64,000 nucleotides of DNA. It comes from Alterisphingorhabdus sp051668705. Lineage in GTDB: Bacteria; Pseudomonadota; Alphaproteobacteria; Sphingomonadales; Sphingomonadaceae. Where the stretch lies: the NCBI RefSeq assembly GCF_051668705.1, contig NZ_CP196351.1:1612001-1676000 (forward strand), written 5' to 3'. A model generated the notes under the pieces. That model searched no databases, had not been told where the DNA came from, and worked only from the letters and a program-made list of their open reading frames with translations. The position numbers were made by a program, and so were the translations under genes. Below, one piece after another: positions 1 through 8,363 of this stretch (positions within the stretch are counted from its first letter, which is position 1; each line of letters begins with the position of its first letter).

Positions 1-1109
1 CGCAAGTCAGAAAGCGCTTCCGGCCATTGTGACGCTTTTTGCAGAGCTTCCAGCTGAATATATTCCGATAAAGGCTGCATCAGTCCTGCACGTTCGGCAA
101 CGTTGAACAAAATAGAAGCGCCAAGCTCACCCATTTTGGGGTGTTCCCATCTCGCCAGCGCCTCTGCGCCTGTAAGATGGCCATTTTGCAGAGAAAATTG
201 CGGCTGAAAACGGACAACAATTTCACCATTGTTCAACGCTTCTGCCAAATCATGCTCTAATGTCGTAGAGAAAATCTGATCCAGATCAGTATCACGATCA
301 GCCCATTTAACATGGGTAGAGGCGTCATTTTGCGCATGTTCCAAACCAGCGACCAAACGTTTGACAAATTGATCGACCGCCTCATCAGGACGCCTCCTTG
401 CAAGAGCAATATTGGCGCTAAGCATCAGCATATCCTGATCGTCCAGACTGGTGTCACGTACCATCGTAACAACCTCACCTGCCATCCATTGCCATTTGGT
501 CCGGTCAATAACGCTATCAATCAACATGAAAAAACCATCCGCCGTTCGACCAATCTCAACGTCGCGCCCTAACGAATCGCGAGCGAACAGAGCCAGTTTT
601 TGTTGGAGGAGCTGCAAGACTGTGTTGATTGTGCTACGCCCATGGCGATTGTTCATCAGCGGTAATTGCCCCAATGAAATCATCATTGCGAATAATGCAG
701 GCCCCTGCAATGTGTTTATCGTATCCACAATCGCAGGCGGAGCAGTCATAGCCGCTTTGTGCTGATGGGTTCTTTCTGCCCCTGTTATGCCTTGCTGTAC
801 AGCCATTTGCAGCACTGCATTGACGCGGTTCAGTCCATCATCAGAATAGATATAATATCGCGATCCTGACGGGGCCATATGGTCAGAATCCGGCAACAAC
901 CAGATTGTCGATGCGCCATTCTCTTCTACGGCTTTATCCGGCGCTTTATGTCCATGCCCTTCACCAAAGCACAAAACCGCATCATGGGCATCATCAGTTC
1001 CGACCAACTCACAATGCAGCGCAGAGAAATGCTGAGCAATCGTGCGATATTTCTCATCAGAGAAATGTGCCATATTGCTTATCGCAAGACGAATTGTGTC
1101 CTCGGTCAC
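1..1109 (-). CDS. EAL-domain protein with degenerate GGDEF domain, C-terminus cut off by window edge
   Basis: The reading frame is open from a GTG at 1109, preceded by a purine-rich AGAGAG, to the left edge, giving about 369 visible residues. The only possible start after the upstream in-frame stop is this GTG. The C-terminal part reads as the beginning of an EAL c-di-GMP phosphodiesterase domain: VVRFQPQFSL, then TGAEALARWEHP with the EAL glutamate at about residue 316. The preceding segment looks like a GGDEF domain whose signature is degraded (RTADGFF where GGEEF is expected), so it should not make c-di-GMP. No signal peptide or membrane segment is visible, so it is probably cytoplasmic. 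The gene is divergent from nadK. Whether the catalytic EAL residues further on are kept cannot be seen. Confidence 0.85.
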   Translation of the reverse strand, partial: MTEDTIRLAISNMAHFSDEKYRTIAQHFSALHCELVGTDDAHDAVLCFGEGHGHKAPDKAVEENGASTIWLLPDSDHMAPSGSRYYIYSDDGLNRVNAVLQMAVQQGITGAERTHQHKAAMTAPPAIVDTINTLQGPALFAMMISLGQLPLMNNRHGRSTINTVLQLLQQKLALFARDSLGRDVEIGRTADGFFMLIDSVIDRTKWQWMAGEVVTMVRDTSLDDQDMLMLSANIALARRRPDEAVDQFVKRLVAGLEHAQNDASTHVKWADRDTDLDQIFSTTLEHDLAEALNNGEIVVRFQPQFSLQNGHLTGAEALARWEHPKMGELGASILFNVAERAGLMQPLSEYIQLEALQKASQWPEALSDL

Positions 1110-1248
1110 TGCATACTCTCTATAATGTGCCCTAAATAGTGATGCTCGACATCATCTTGACAGTTTTCTATACGTGCAAGCTGTTAATACATTATCCTCG
1201 CCATTCGCGAAGCCACTATTATTTTTTGCATATAAATTGGGAAGTCTT

Positions 1249-2031
1249 ATGCCAGCGATTGAAAAAACAGCGCTGATTGTTTCGCCCACGCCCGATGCCG
1301 AAGAAGCAGAGGCATTGATGCGCAAAAAATATGACTGGTGCGTGCTTGAAGAAGCCGAAACTGTAGTAGTTTTGGGCGGGGATGGTTTCATGCTGCAAGC
1401 ATTGCACATGATGCTTGATCATGGCCGTATATTGCCAGCCTTTGGGATGAATTTGGGCACTGTCGGATTTTTGATGAATATATGGGATGGGAAATGCGAC
1501 GATTTCGCGAAGCGCCTTGCCCGCGCCAAGCCATTTGCCGTCTCCCCCTTGCTAATGACTGCCACGACAATGGATGACCGCGTCATAGAGCAGCCTGCAA
1601 TCAACGAAGTCTCTTTGCTACGCGAGACGCGCCAAACAGCTAAACTTGAAGTGTCGGTCAATAGCCATATCAAATTATCCGAGCTGGTATGCGATGGCGT
1701 TTTGGTGGCAACGCCGGCTGGTTCAACCGCTTATAATCTATCCGCCAACGGCCCGATTCTTCCTTTAGGATCGGACATGCTAGCCCTGACTCCCATAAGT
1801 CCCTTTCGTCCAAGACGATGGAAGGGTGCCATATTGCCCGATTCGTCACGCATCGAGTTTCGTGTGTTGGAAGAACAGAAACGCCCGGTTAGCGTGGTCG
1901 CAGATCAAAAAGAAATTCGCGATATTCGGCATATTTCTATCGCCAAAGATCCTGCAAGAACGCTGACATTGCTATTTGATCCAGAGCATAGTTTGGATGA
2001 TCGCATCGCAACTGAACAATTTGTTGTTTGA
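1249..2031 (+). CDS. nadK: NAD kinase
   Basis: NAD kinase phosphorylates NAD to NADP with ATP in the cytoplasm. The product is 260 residues, the usual length for the short alphaproteobacterial form. The GGDG nucleotide-binding motif lies at residues 43-46 and is followed by the NLGTVGFLMN segment; later comes the conserved DGVLVATPAGSTAYNLSANGP block of the family's second signature. I chose the ATG at 1249 because the conserved fold starts there; a GTG at 1174 would add 25 residues of no clear similarity. tRNA-Asn follows 64 bases downstream on the same strand. Confidence 0.93.
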   Translation: MPAIEKTALIVSPTPDAEEAEALMRKKYDWCVLEEAETVVVLGGDGFMLQALHMMLDHGRILPAFGMNLGTVGFLMNIWDGKCDDFAKRLARAKPFAVSPLLMTATTMDDRVIEQPAINEVSLLRETRQTAKLEVSVNSHIKLSELVCDGVLVATPAGSTAYNLSANGPILPLGSDMLALTPISPFRPRRWKGAILPDSSRIEFRVLEEQKRPVSVVADQKEIRDIRHISIAKDPARTLTLLFDPEHSLDDRIATEQFVV

Positions 2032-2095
2032 ACGCTTGCCAAACCTAGAATCATGTTGCTATAGGCTTCCTCGCTTCGAAGGAATTTGAAGCTGC

Positions 2096-2170
2096 TCCCC
2101 GATAGCTCAGTGGTAGAGCATTCGACTGTTAATCGAATGGCCGTTGGTTCGAACCCAACTCGGGGAGCCA
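2096..2170 (+). tRNA. tRNA-Asn (GTT)
   Basis: A full cloverleaf can be drawn. The acceptor stem TCCCCGA pairs with TCGGGGA, the D arm holds AGCTCAGTGGTAGAGC, and the anticodon stem TTCGA/TCGAA encloses CTGTTAA with anticodon GTT. The T arm contains GGTTCGAACCC. The discriminator base is G and the 3' CCA is encoded. A run of five T follows shortly after. Confidence 0.97.
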
Positions 2171-2204
2171 CTTTTTCAAATGTGCTTAAAAAAGCGTCTG
2201 GCGA

Positions 2205-2468
2205 CTATTTTCCGCCGGAACGACCACTATTATTTATCGCTTTCTTTCTTGTCTTTTGTTGACCTAAGTTAGGATTCTTTGGTGCATTGCGCTTCTTACA
2301 CGCATTATAGTTCTTGCTACGTGTTTGACAGGACTGGGCATTAGGGCCGCCACAATTTTGGTTCAGAATATAGTCGCATGGCCCCAGCATAGTAGCATGC
2401 CCCGTAGGAACGAAGGCAAGCGATGCTAACAAAGTCGTAGATGCGAGAATTTTCGTTATTTTGTTCAT
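2205..2468 (-). CDS. small secreted, basic, cysteine-containing hypothetical protein
   Basis: The 87-residue product has a clear Sec signal peptide (MNKITKILASTTLLASLAF..., likely cleavage after GHA) and a mature part of about 60 residues that is rich in Asn, Lys, Arg and Gly with four cysteines (CDY, NCGG, SCQT, ACKK). The start is well supported by a near-perfect AGGAGG Shine-Dalgarno placed just before the ATG at 2468. The mature protein is strongly basic towards its C-terminus, and the even number of cysteines would allow two disulphides in the periplasm. I do not recognise the family and assign no function. It lies downstream of secA on the same strand, with a hairpin terminator between them. 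Confidence 0.7.
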   Translation of the reverse strand: MNKITKILASTTLLASLAFVPTGHATMLGPCDYILNQNCGGPNAQSCQTRSKNYNACKKRNAPKNPNLGQQKTRKKAINNSGRSGGK

Positions 2469-2523
2469 ATTTTCCTCCTGTATAGCCGGTATTGGCTATG
2501 AGAAAATATGCAGTAAAAGCCTC

Positions 2524-2557
2524 AATTCCCTGCGTGACGCTAATCACGCAAGGAATT
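2524..2557 (-). terminator. strong hairpin downstream of secA
   Basis: The arms AATTCC-C-TGCGTGA and TCACGCA-A-GGAATT form a 14-position stem with one C/A mismatch around a six-base loop (CGCTAA). It lies about 60 bases past the secA stop and before the next minus-strand gene. There is only a short T stretch after it on either strand, so it may act as a terminator or as an RNA 3'-end stabiliser. Confidence 0.6.
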
Positions 2558-2617
2558 TTAAAAATGCTAATCTGATAATATTTGCAGACGCACAATCAAT
2601 GCACGTTATTAAACCTC

Positions 2618-5356
2618 TTAACGCACAACACCATGGCATTGCTTATATTTGCGCCCAGAGCCGCATGGGCACGGCGCATTACGACTAATTTCCTGATCAG
2701 CATATGGGTTTTCTGTACCCGGATTGGCCGCAGGAATGCGCTGTTGCGGTGGCAATTGGGTGGACACCAGACCAAGGCTGCCGCCGTCAACATCATCGCT
2801 ATTATCTTCACCAGTTAACGGATCGATATGCGTCGTTAGAAAGTCCGGAAGCTCCGGTAGCTCAGCCATATCCGGAACCGCTACGCGATAGTCGCTTGTA
2901 TGAACGGTGCGCGTTACTTCTTCGCGAATCGTCTCAAGCAGACGCTCAAACATGCCAAATGCTTCCTGCTTATATTCGTTTAACGGCGTTTTTTGCGCAT
3001 AGGCTCGTAAGAATACCACCTGACGCAATGCATCAAGTGTGGAAAGATGCTCTTTCCAATTATGATCGAGAACCTGCAACATGATCGACTTTTGAATATC
3101 TTTCCAAATACTGCGATCTAGATCACCTGTCTTCGTTGCTACCAGTTCGGCCGATAGGGCGGTCAACCGCTCCTCGATGATAGGCTGGTCAAGTGTATCC
3201 TCTTGCATCCACGCATCAATATCCGGCTCAGCCGCCAATACGGATTTTACCCGCTCTTTAAGCCCTTCAATATTCCATTGCTCAGGATATGATCCCTCTG
3301 GGCAACTTTCATAAACAATGCTCGATATGGTATCGAGACGCATATTCTCGATATCTTCTTCAGCATCATCGCCATCCATAATCTCGGCGCGTTGGTCGTA
3401 GATAACCTTACGCTGGTCGTTCATCACATCATCATATTCAACGACCTGCTTACGAATATCGTAATTGCGTGATTCCACTTTTTTCTGCGCTGTCTCAATC
3501 GCTTTCGAAAGCCATTTTGAGCCAATAGCTTCACCATCTGCCAGATTTTTGTTCATCATTTTTGCAAACAAGGTGTCCGGGCCGAAGATACGCAGAAGGT
3601 CATCTTCCAGACAAAGATAGAAACGGCTCAACCCCGGATCACCTTGGCGACCAGAACGGCCGCGCAGCTGATTATCAATCCGGCGGCTCTCGTGGCGCTC
3701 CGTACCCAGAACAAAAAGGCCACCTGCTTCGAGAACTTTACGCTTCTCTTCTTCAACTTCCGCCGTCAACTTCTCCAGTGCAGCATCATATTCTGCACCT
3801 TCGGGGATATCGCTTAACTCATCAGCGATACGAAATTCCAAATTGCCGCCCAGCTGAATATCGGTGCCACGGCCTGCCATGTTGGTGGCGATTGTCACTG
3901 CGCCAATACGCCCTGCCTGTGCCACAATATGCGCCTCACGCTCATGCTGACGCGCGTTCAAAACTTCATGACTTACGCCTTCTTTCACCAAAAATTCGGA
4001 TAGCAATTCCGACTTTTCGATAGAAACCGTGCCGACCAATATTGGTTGGCCAATATCATTTTTCTCTTTGATGGCTTTGGCAATGGCTTGGAATTTGTCG
4101 ATCGTGTTTTTGTAAAACTCGTCATCCTCGTCAATGCGCTGGACTGTGACATTGGTTGGGATAGACACAACATCCATTTTGTAAATGTCAAAAAATTCCG
4201 CCGCCTCTGTCGCTGCCGTACCTGTCATGCCTGACAATTTGGGGTACATACGGAAATAATTCTGGAACGTAATTGACGCCAAAGTCTGGTTTTCCGGCTT
4301 GATGTCAACGCCTTCTTTGGCTTCCACTGCCTGGTGCAAGCCATTGGACCAGCGCCGTCCATCCATCATGCGTCCGGTAAATTCATCAATGATGATAACT
4401 TTGCCATCTTTGACGATATAATCAGTATCAACTTTGAACAGCACATTGGCTTTCAAAGCCTGATCCAGATGATGCACGACCTGCGTATTTTCATAATCAT
4501 AAAGATTAGAGCCAACCAGCAGACCTGCGGCTTCCAACAACCGTTCCGCTTTTTCTGTACCATCTTCGGTCAAGGTTACAGAGCGGGTCTTCTCGTCTTT
4601 CTCATAATCTTCTTCGGTAATGTCCTGCACTATCTCATTCACGGCAACATACAGCTCTGACTTATCATCAGTTGGGCCAGAGATAATCAATGGGGTACGC
4701 GCTTCATCGATCAAAATGGAGTCAACCTCATCAACAATGGCGAAGTTAAAAGGCCGCTGCACCATATCGGCTCGGCTGTGCTTCATATTGTCGCGCAGAT
4801 AATCAAAACCCAGCTCATTATTGGTGGCATAGGCAATATCAGCTTGATAGGCGGCTTTACGATCATCTTCTGAGATGTTCGGGACGATCACTCCGGTTGT
4901 CAGGCCCAGATAACGATAGACCTGCCCCATCCACTCACAGTCACGCTGTGCCAAATAATCATTCACAGTGACAACATGAACGCCTTTGCCTTCAATAGCA
5001 TTGAGGTAACAGGCCAGTGTTGCCACCAGCGTTTTGCCCTCACCTGTGCGCATTTCGGCAATCTCACCGCGATGCAGAACGATACCGCCGACCATCTGCA
5101 CATCGAAATGCCGCATACCCAATACACGGCGAGAAGCCTCACGCACGGTTGCAAATGCTTCAGGCAAAATATCGTCCAGTGTTTCGCCAGCGGCCAATCT
5201 GTCGCGAAATGCTTGTGTTTGGCCGATAAGTTGCTCTTCGCTTTTCGCTTCCATCTCTGGTTCGAATGCGTTGATTTTGGCAACAACCTTCATCAATGAT
5301 TTGACGTAACGATCATTTGCAGAGCCGAAAAGGCCTTTGGCGAATTTGCCCAACAT
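2618..5356 (-). CDS. secA: preprotein translocase ATPase SecA
   Basis: SecA drives post-translational export of unfolded preproteins through SecYEG at the inner membrane. The 912-residue product has the family's full length. Walker A is GEGKT at residues 105-109, the DEVD-type motif sits in IVDEVDSILIDEARTPL near residue 210, and the second nucleotide-binding fold contains the TNMAGRGTDI helicase motif. The C-terminus ends in the zinc-binding, SecB-interacting tail CPC-x8-CH (C896, C898, C907, H908). A short secreted ORF lies 124 bases upstream on the same strand. The start ATG at 5356 is preceded by AAAAGGAACTCC. Confidence 0.98.
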   Translation of the reverse strand: MLGKFAKGLFGSANDRYVKSLMKVVAKINAFEPEMEAKSEEQLIGQTQAFRDRLAAGETLDDILPEAFATVREASRRVLGMRHFDVQMVGGIVLHRGEIAEMRTGEGKTLVATLACYLNAIEGKGVHVVTVNDYLAQRDCEWMGQVYRYLGLTTGVIVPNISEDDRKAAYQADIAYATNNELGFDYLRDNMKHSRADMVQRPFNFAIVDEVDSILIDEARTPLIISGPTDDKSELYVAVNEIVQDITEEDYEKDEKTRSVTLTEDGTEKAERLLEAAGLLVGSNLYDYENTQVVHHLDQALKANVLFKVDTDYIVKDGKVIIIDEFTGRMMDGRRWSNGLHQAVEAKEGVDIKPENQTLASITFQNYFRMYPKLSGMTGTAATEAAEFFDIYKMDVVSIPTNVTVQRIDEDDEFYKNTIDKFQAIAKAIKEKNDIGQPILVGTVSIEKSELLSEFLVKEGVSHEVLNARQHEREAHIVAQAGRIGAVTIATNMAGRGTDIQLGGNLEFRIADELSDIPEGAEYDAALEKLTAEVEEEKRKVLEAGGLFVLGTERHESRRIDNQLRGRSGRQGDPGLSRFYLCLEDDLLRIFGPDTLFAKMMNKNLADGEAIGSKWLSKAIETAQKKVESRNYDIRKQVVEYDDVMNDQRKVIYDQRAEIMDGDDAEEDIENMRLDTISSIVYESCPEGSYPEQWNIEGLKERVKSVLAAEPDIDAWMQEDTLDQPIIEERLTALSAELVATKTGDLDRSIWKDIQKSIMLQVLDHNWKEHLSTLDALRQVVFLRAYAQKTPLNEYKQEAFGMFERLLETIREEVTRTVHTSDYRVAVPDMAELPELPDFLTTHIDPLTGEDNSDDVDGGSLGLVSTQLPPQQRIPAANPGTENPYADQEISRNAPCPCGSGRKYKQCHGVVR

Positions 5357-5480
5357 GGTGGAGTTCCTTTTGGAAATTTATAAAAACGGCCGATTTCGCC
5401 GCGAATTTTCTGAAGAGACATACGTCAATAAGACGCGAAAAACTGCTTTGCCATAAATGCAAGCACAGCTTAGGCTAAAC

Positions 5481-5750
5481 CTATTCGCGTGCGCGGTCCG
5501 ATAAATAGACGGGCACATTATATAGTGATGTCGGATTATCCCCATCCAGCGCAATTGCAGCGGCCATATGCCGTACAAAAGCAGCACTGACATACGCAAA
5601 TAATGATGCCGGAGCCGCTTGATCCTGTCGTTCAGTCGCGGCGAACATTTGCGCAGCATTGACAGCAATGGGCGCAGCAACGCGTGCTTCCGCTGCGTGC
5701 GGAACGGCCAAGCCTGTCAAAATAGCAAAGAGATAAATAAGACTGCGCAT
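5481..5750 (-). CDS. short secreted protein immediately upstream of secA, function unknown
   Basis: The 89-residue product begins with a typical signal peptide (MRSLIYLFAILTGLAVPHAAEA) and continues as an Ala-rich stretch ending LYNVPVYLSDRARE. It lies in the same orientation as secA, whose start is 124 bases downstream, with no strong terminator in between. The arrangement of a short exported protein leading into secA recalls the secM-secA unit of enterobacteria, but I see no sequence match to SecM and no RAGP or RAPP arrest motif. The ribosome-binding site is weak, and the 3' arm of a hairpin lies eight bases before the start codon. The protein could equally be an unrelated small periplasmic protein. 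Confidence 0.6.
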   Translation of the reverse strand: MRSLIYLFAILTGLAVPHAAEARVAAPIAVNAAQMFAATERQDQAAPASLFAYVSAAFVRHMAAAIALDGDNPTSLYNVPVYLSDRARE

Positions 5751-5758
5751 AATAAAGT

Positions 5759-5819
5759 GGCTTCTACATAATTATGAAGCCTGCATACGTCCATAGTTAT
5801 AATCATATATTAGCAGGCT
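5759..5819 (-). promoter_or_regulatory. two mutually exclusive hairpins in the leader of the secA-upstream ORF
   Basis: On the transcribed (minus) strand the leader contains AGCCTGC and GCAGGCT, a perfect 7-bp pair with a 28-base loop. It also contains GGCTTC and GAAGCC, a perfect 6-bp pair with an 11-base loop. The two helices share the bases at 5778-5781 and cannot form together. The second ends eight bases before the start codon at 5750. This is seen directly; any regulatory role is inference. Confidence 0.4.
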
Positions 5820-5900
5820 GTAAAAACTTGCCTTGCAGAATATCGCAAGATCGGCCTAACCCACAATTCATAATATTGCGATTAATTTGAGAAATTCTGT

Positions 5901-7139
5901 ATGTCCGACACACAAAACACCCCAATCTCACCGCTTATGCGGCCATTCCCCAATATGCCGCATATTGAAGGTGTCACAATACGCAGTGTCGAAGCGGGCT
6001 ATGCCTATAAGGATCGTGCTGATCTGACCTTGTTCACCTTTTGTGAAAACACTGTGGTTGCCGGCGTTACAACCCAGAACCTTTGCGCTTCCCCCGAAGT
6101 GATATTGTGCCGCGAGCATTTGCAAGAGAGCAAAGCACGCGCTTTGATCGTGAATGCAGGAAACAGCAACGCCTTTACCGGAGCGGCTGGCAAAGCCGCC
6201 ACGGATATGATGATAGAAATCGCAATGGGCGCATTATCATGCCCTGCAGAAGAGATATTCATCTCCTCCACTGGTGTAATCGGTGTGCCGTTACCAAAAG
6301 ACAAGGCAAGGGCAGGTCTGACGAAAGTATTTGAGGCGCCAGAAATCAACTTGCACGATGCGGCCAAATCTATTGGCACTACCGATACCTTCCCCAAAGG
6401 CGCTACGGCCAGTGCGGTTATCGGTGACAAAACGGTGCATTTAGCTGGCATTATCAAAGGCTCGGGTATGATTGCGCCCGATATGGCAACTATGCTCGGC
6501 TATATTTTTACCGACGCCGCCATTAGCGCAGGCTTTCTGCAGCAATTGCTGGATCACTATAACAAGAGCAGCTTTTCCTGCATCACCGTAGATAGTGACA
6601 CATCAACCAGCGACACGGTTTTGGCCTTTGCAACGGGTCAGGCAGGTAATAATGTGCTCACCAGCTTATCTGACAAAGGCGCAGATGCTTTTGCAGCAGC
6701 ATTTGAACAGATATGCCGCGAATTGGCGCAATTGGTTGTGCGCGATGGCGAAGGGGCCAGCAAATTCATCACTATCAATGTGCACAATGCACATTCAGAT
6801 GACAGCGCGCGCAACATCGGGCTATCTATTGCCAATTCACCCTTGGTAAAAACCGCTATTGCAGGTGAAGATGCGAATTGGGGGCGTGTGGTTATGGCCG
6901 TGGGCAAAGCTGGAGAGCCAGCGGACCGTGACCGGCTCGGCATAGCTTTTGGCGGCATAGCCGTTGCTGAAAACGGTATGGTTGCAGGCAGTTATGACGA
7001 AGATCGTGTAAATGCCCATCTGAAGAAGAGTGAGATTGAATTGCGTGTCGATATCGGACTGGGCGATGGTCATGCCGAAATCTGGACCTGTGATCTGACT
7101 CATGGATATATTTCCATCAACGCCGACTATCGAAGTTAA
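5901..7139 (+). CDS. argJ: bifunctional glutamate N-acetyltransferase / amino-acid acetyltransferase ArgJ
   Basis: ArgJ transfers the acetyl group from N-acetylornithine to glutamate in the cyclic arginine pathway and, in the bifunctional form, also acetylates glutamate from acetyl-CoA. The 412-residue product carries the autoproteolysis site ATML with its nucleophilic threonine at about residue 197, within GSGMIAPDMATMLGYIFTDA. Other conserved blocks are NAGNSNAFTG near the N-terminus and GEDANWGRV near residue 325. The inositol-monophosphatase-family gene starts two bases after the stop codon, so the two are probably cotranscribed. Confidence 0.97.
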   Translation: MSDTQNTPISPLMRPFPNMPHIEGVTIRSVEAGYAYKDRADLTLFTFCENTVVAGVTTQNLCASPEVILCREHLQESKARALIVNAGNSNAFTGAAGKAATDMMIEIAMGALSCPAEEIFISSTGVIGVPLPKDKARAGLTKVFEAPEINLHDAAKSIGTTDTFPKGATASAVIGDKTVHLAGIIKGSGMIAPDMATMLGYIFTDAAISAGFLQQLLDHYNKSSFSCITVDSDTSTSDTVLAFATGQAGNNVLTSLSDKGADAFAAAFEQICRELAQLVVRDGEGASKFITINVHNAHSDDSARNIGLSIANSPLVKTAIAGEDANWGRVVMAVGKAGEPADRDRLGIAFGGIAVAENGMVAGSYDEDRVNAHLKKSEIELRVDIGLGDGHAEIWTCDLTHGYISINADYRS

Positions 7140-7140
7140 T

Positions 7141-7950
7141 ATGTCCAGTTTTCATCCATTACATGCTGAGGTTTCTGCACTGCTGAGGCAGACGGCAGAG
7201 CGCATTGTGATGCCCAGATTTCGTAATCTATCAAGCAATGATATAGAAGAAAAAGCGCCGAACGATCTTGTCACCATTGCTGATAAGCAGAGCGAGGAAG
7301 CTCTATCATTGGGGCTTGCCGCATTATTGCCGAACGCAGCGATTATTGGCGAAGAAGCCCATGCAGCTGACCCTTCAGTCATGGCCCATATCAAGGATGA
7401 TCAGGCCTGGATAATAGATCCGATTGACGGCACGGGAAATTATGCGCGCGGCGAAACTCCCTTCGGCATCATTATCGCATTGGCAGAGCAGAATGAGACT
7501 GTAGCTGGCTGGATATATGATCCTGTGCGTCAACGCTTATGCCATGCATATCGCGGCCATGGCGCATATATAGATGGTGAGCAGGTCAAGGCAAATCAGC
7601 AACGTCCTGAACGGCCAAAAGCAGCTCTGGCCATGCGCTATATGACCGATGCACAAAGGCAAAGAGCGCAAGCGCTTGTCGCTGATGATTATGAATTGGT
7701 GCCCATCCCTAATTGTGCAGCAGAGCAATATCCATTGCTGACAGCAGCGGATCATCATTTTACGATTTTTGAACGCAGCCTGCCATGGGATCATGCCGCT
7801 GGTGTGCTGTTCCTCAACGAGGCTGGTGGCAAAGTCGCGCGCTGGGATGGAAGTGCTTACAGACCGGGTGATGACCGTAAAGGATTGCTCGGCGCTTCTA
7901 ACCCGCAAATCTGGGCAGAAGTCACCGAGTTATTCAATCATAAATTGTAA
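7141..7950 (+). CDS. inositol monophosphatase family protein (HisN/SuhB-like)
   Basis: The 269-residue product belongs to the Mg-dependent lithium-sensitive phosphatase superfamily. The first metal motif is GEEAH, the core signature WIIDPIDGTGNYARG supplies the aspartates, and the C-terminal motif is SLPWDHAAGVLFLNEAGG. Substrates in this family include inositol phosphates, histidinol phosphate and 3'-phosphoadenosine phosphates. The sequence alone does not decide which; placement beside argJ weakly favours an amino-acid-pathway phosphatase. I chose the ATG at 7141, directly after the argJ stop, over an upstream ATG at 7102 that overlaps argJ. Confidence 0.88.
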   Translation: MSSFHPLHAEVSALLRQTAERIVMPRFRNLSSNDIEEKAPNDLVTIADKQSEEALSLGLAALLPNAAIIGEEAHAADPSVMAHIKDDQAWIIDPIDGTGNYARGETPFGIIIALAEQNETVAGWIYDPVRQRLCHAYRGHGAYIDGEQVKANQQRPERPKAALAMRYMTDAQRQRAQALVADDYELVPIPNCAAEQYPLLTAADHHFTIFERSLPWDHAAGVLFLNEAGGKVARWDGSAYRPGDDRKGLLGASNPQIWAEVTELFNHKL

Positions 7951-7959
7951 AGCGCTGGC

Positions 7960-8289
7960 CTAAGCAGCAGCCACGCCTTGGTTGATCCATTCAGCCAACT
8001 GACTTTTTGGGGCGGCACCCAATTTTGTAGATGCAGGCTTGCCGTCTTTAAACAATATCATTGTTGGAATGCTGCGAACGCCAAATTCACTGGGGCGAAC
8101 AGGATTATTATCAATATTGAGCTTGGCGATCGTAACTTCACCGCCATATTCATCGCTCAATTCTTCCAAGGCAGGGCCAATCATCTTACAGGGACCACAC
8201 CATTCTGCCCAGAAATCGACCACAACCGGGCCGTCTGCATTCAAAACTACGTCTTCAAAATTTTCATCGCTTACTTCAATCGTCGCCAT
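7960..8289 (-). CDS. trxA: thioredoxin
   Basis: This is a 109-residue cytoplasmic thiol-disulphide reductant. The WCGPC active site lies at residues 30-34 in VVDFWAEWCGPCKM, and the cis-proline loop is SIPTMILFKDG. The start at 8289 is preceded by GGAGATAT with good spacing; an in-frame upstream ATG at 8331 adds a non-conserved tail and is rejected. It is the last gene of the long minus-strand cluster behind addA, as in many alphaproteobacteria, and converges on the phosphatase gene with a nine-base gap. Confidence 0.96.
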   Translation of the reverse strand: MATIEVSDENFEDVVLNADGPVVVDFWAEWCGPCKMIGPALEELSDEYGGEVTIAKLNIDNNPVRPSEFGVRSIPTMILFKDGKPASTKLGAAPKSQLAEWINQGVAAA

Positions 8290-8363
8290 GATATATCTCC
8301 TTATATAACCGAAGTAAGGTTTTTGCGCCATGTTGCAAGCGCATGGCCTTACAAGATTTCTTG

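Noticed and set aside
4976..5309. Three overlapping plus-strand ORFs inside secA, and similar open frames inside many other genes
   Set aside because: They are antisense to highly conserved coding sequence, have no ribosome-binding site and translate to compositionally odd proteins.
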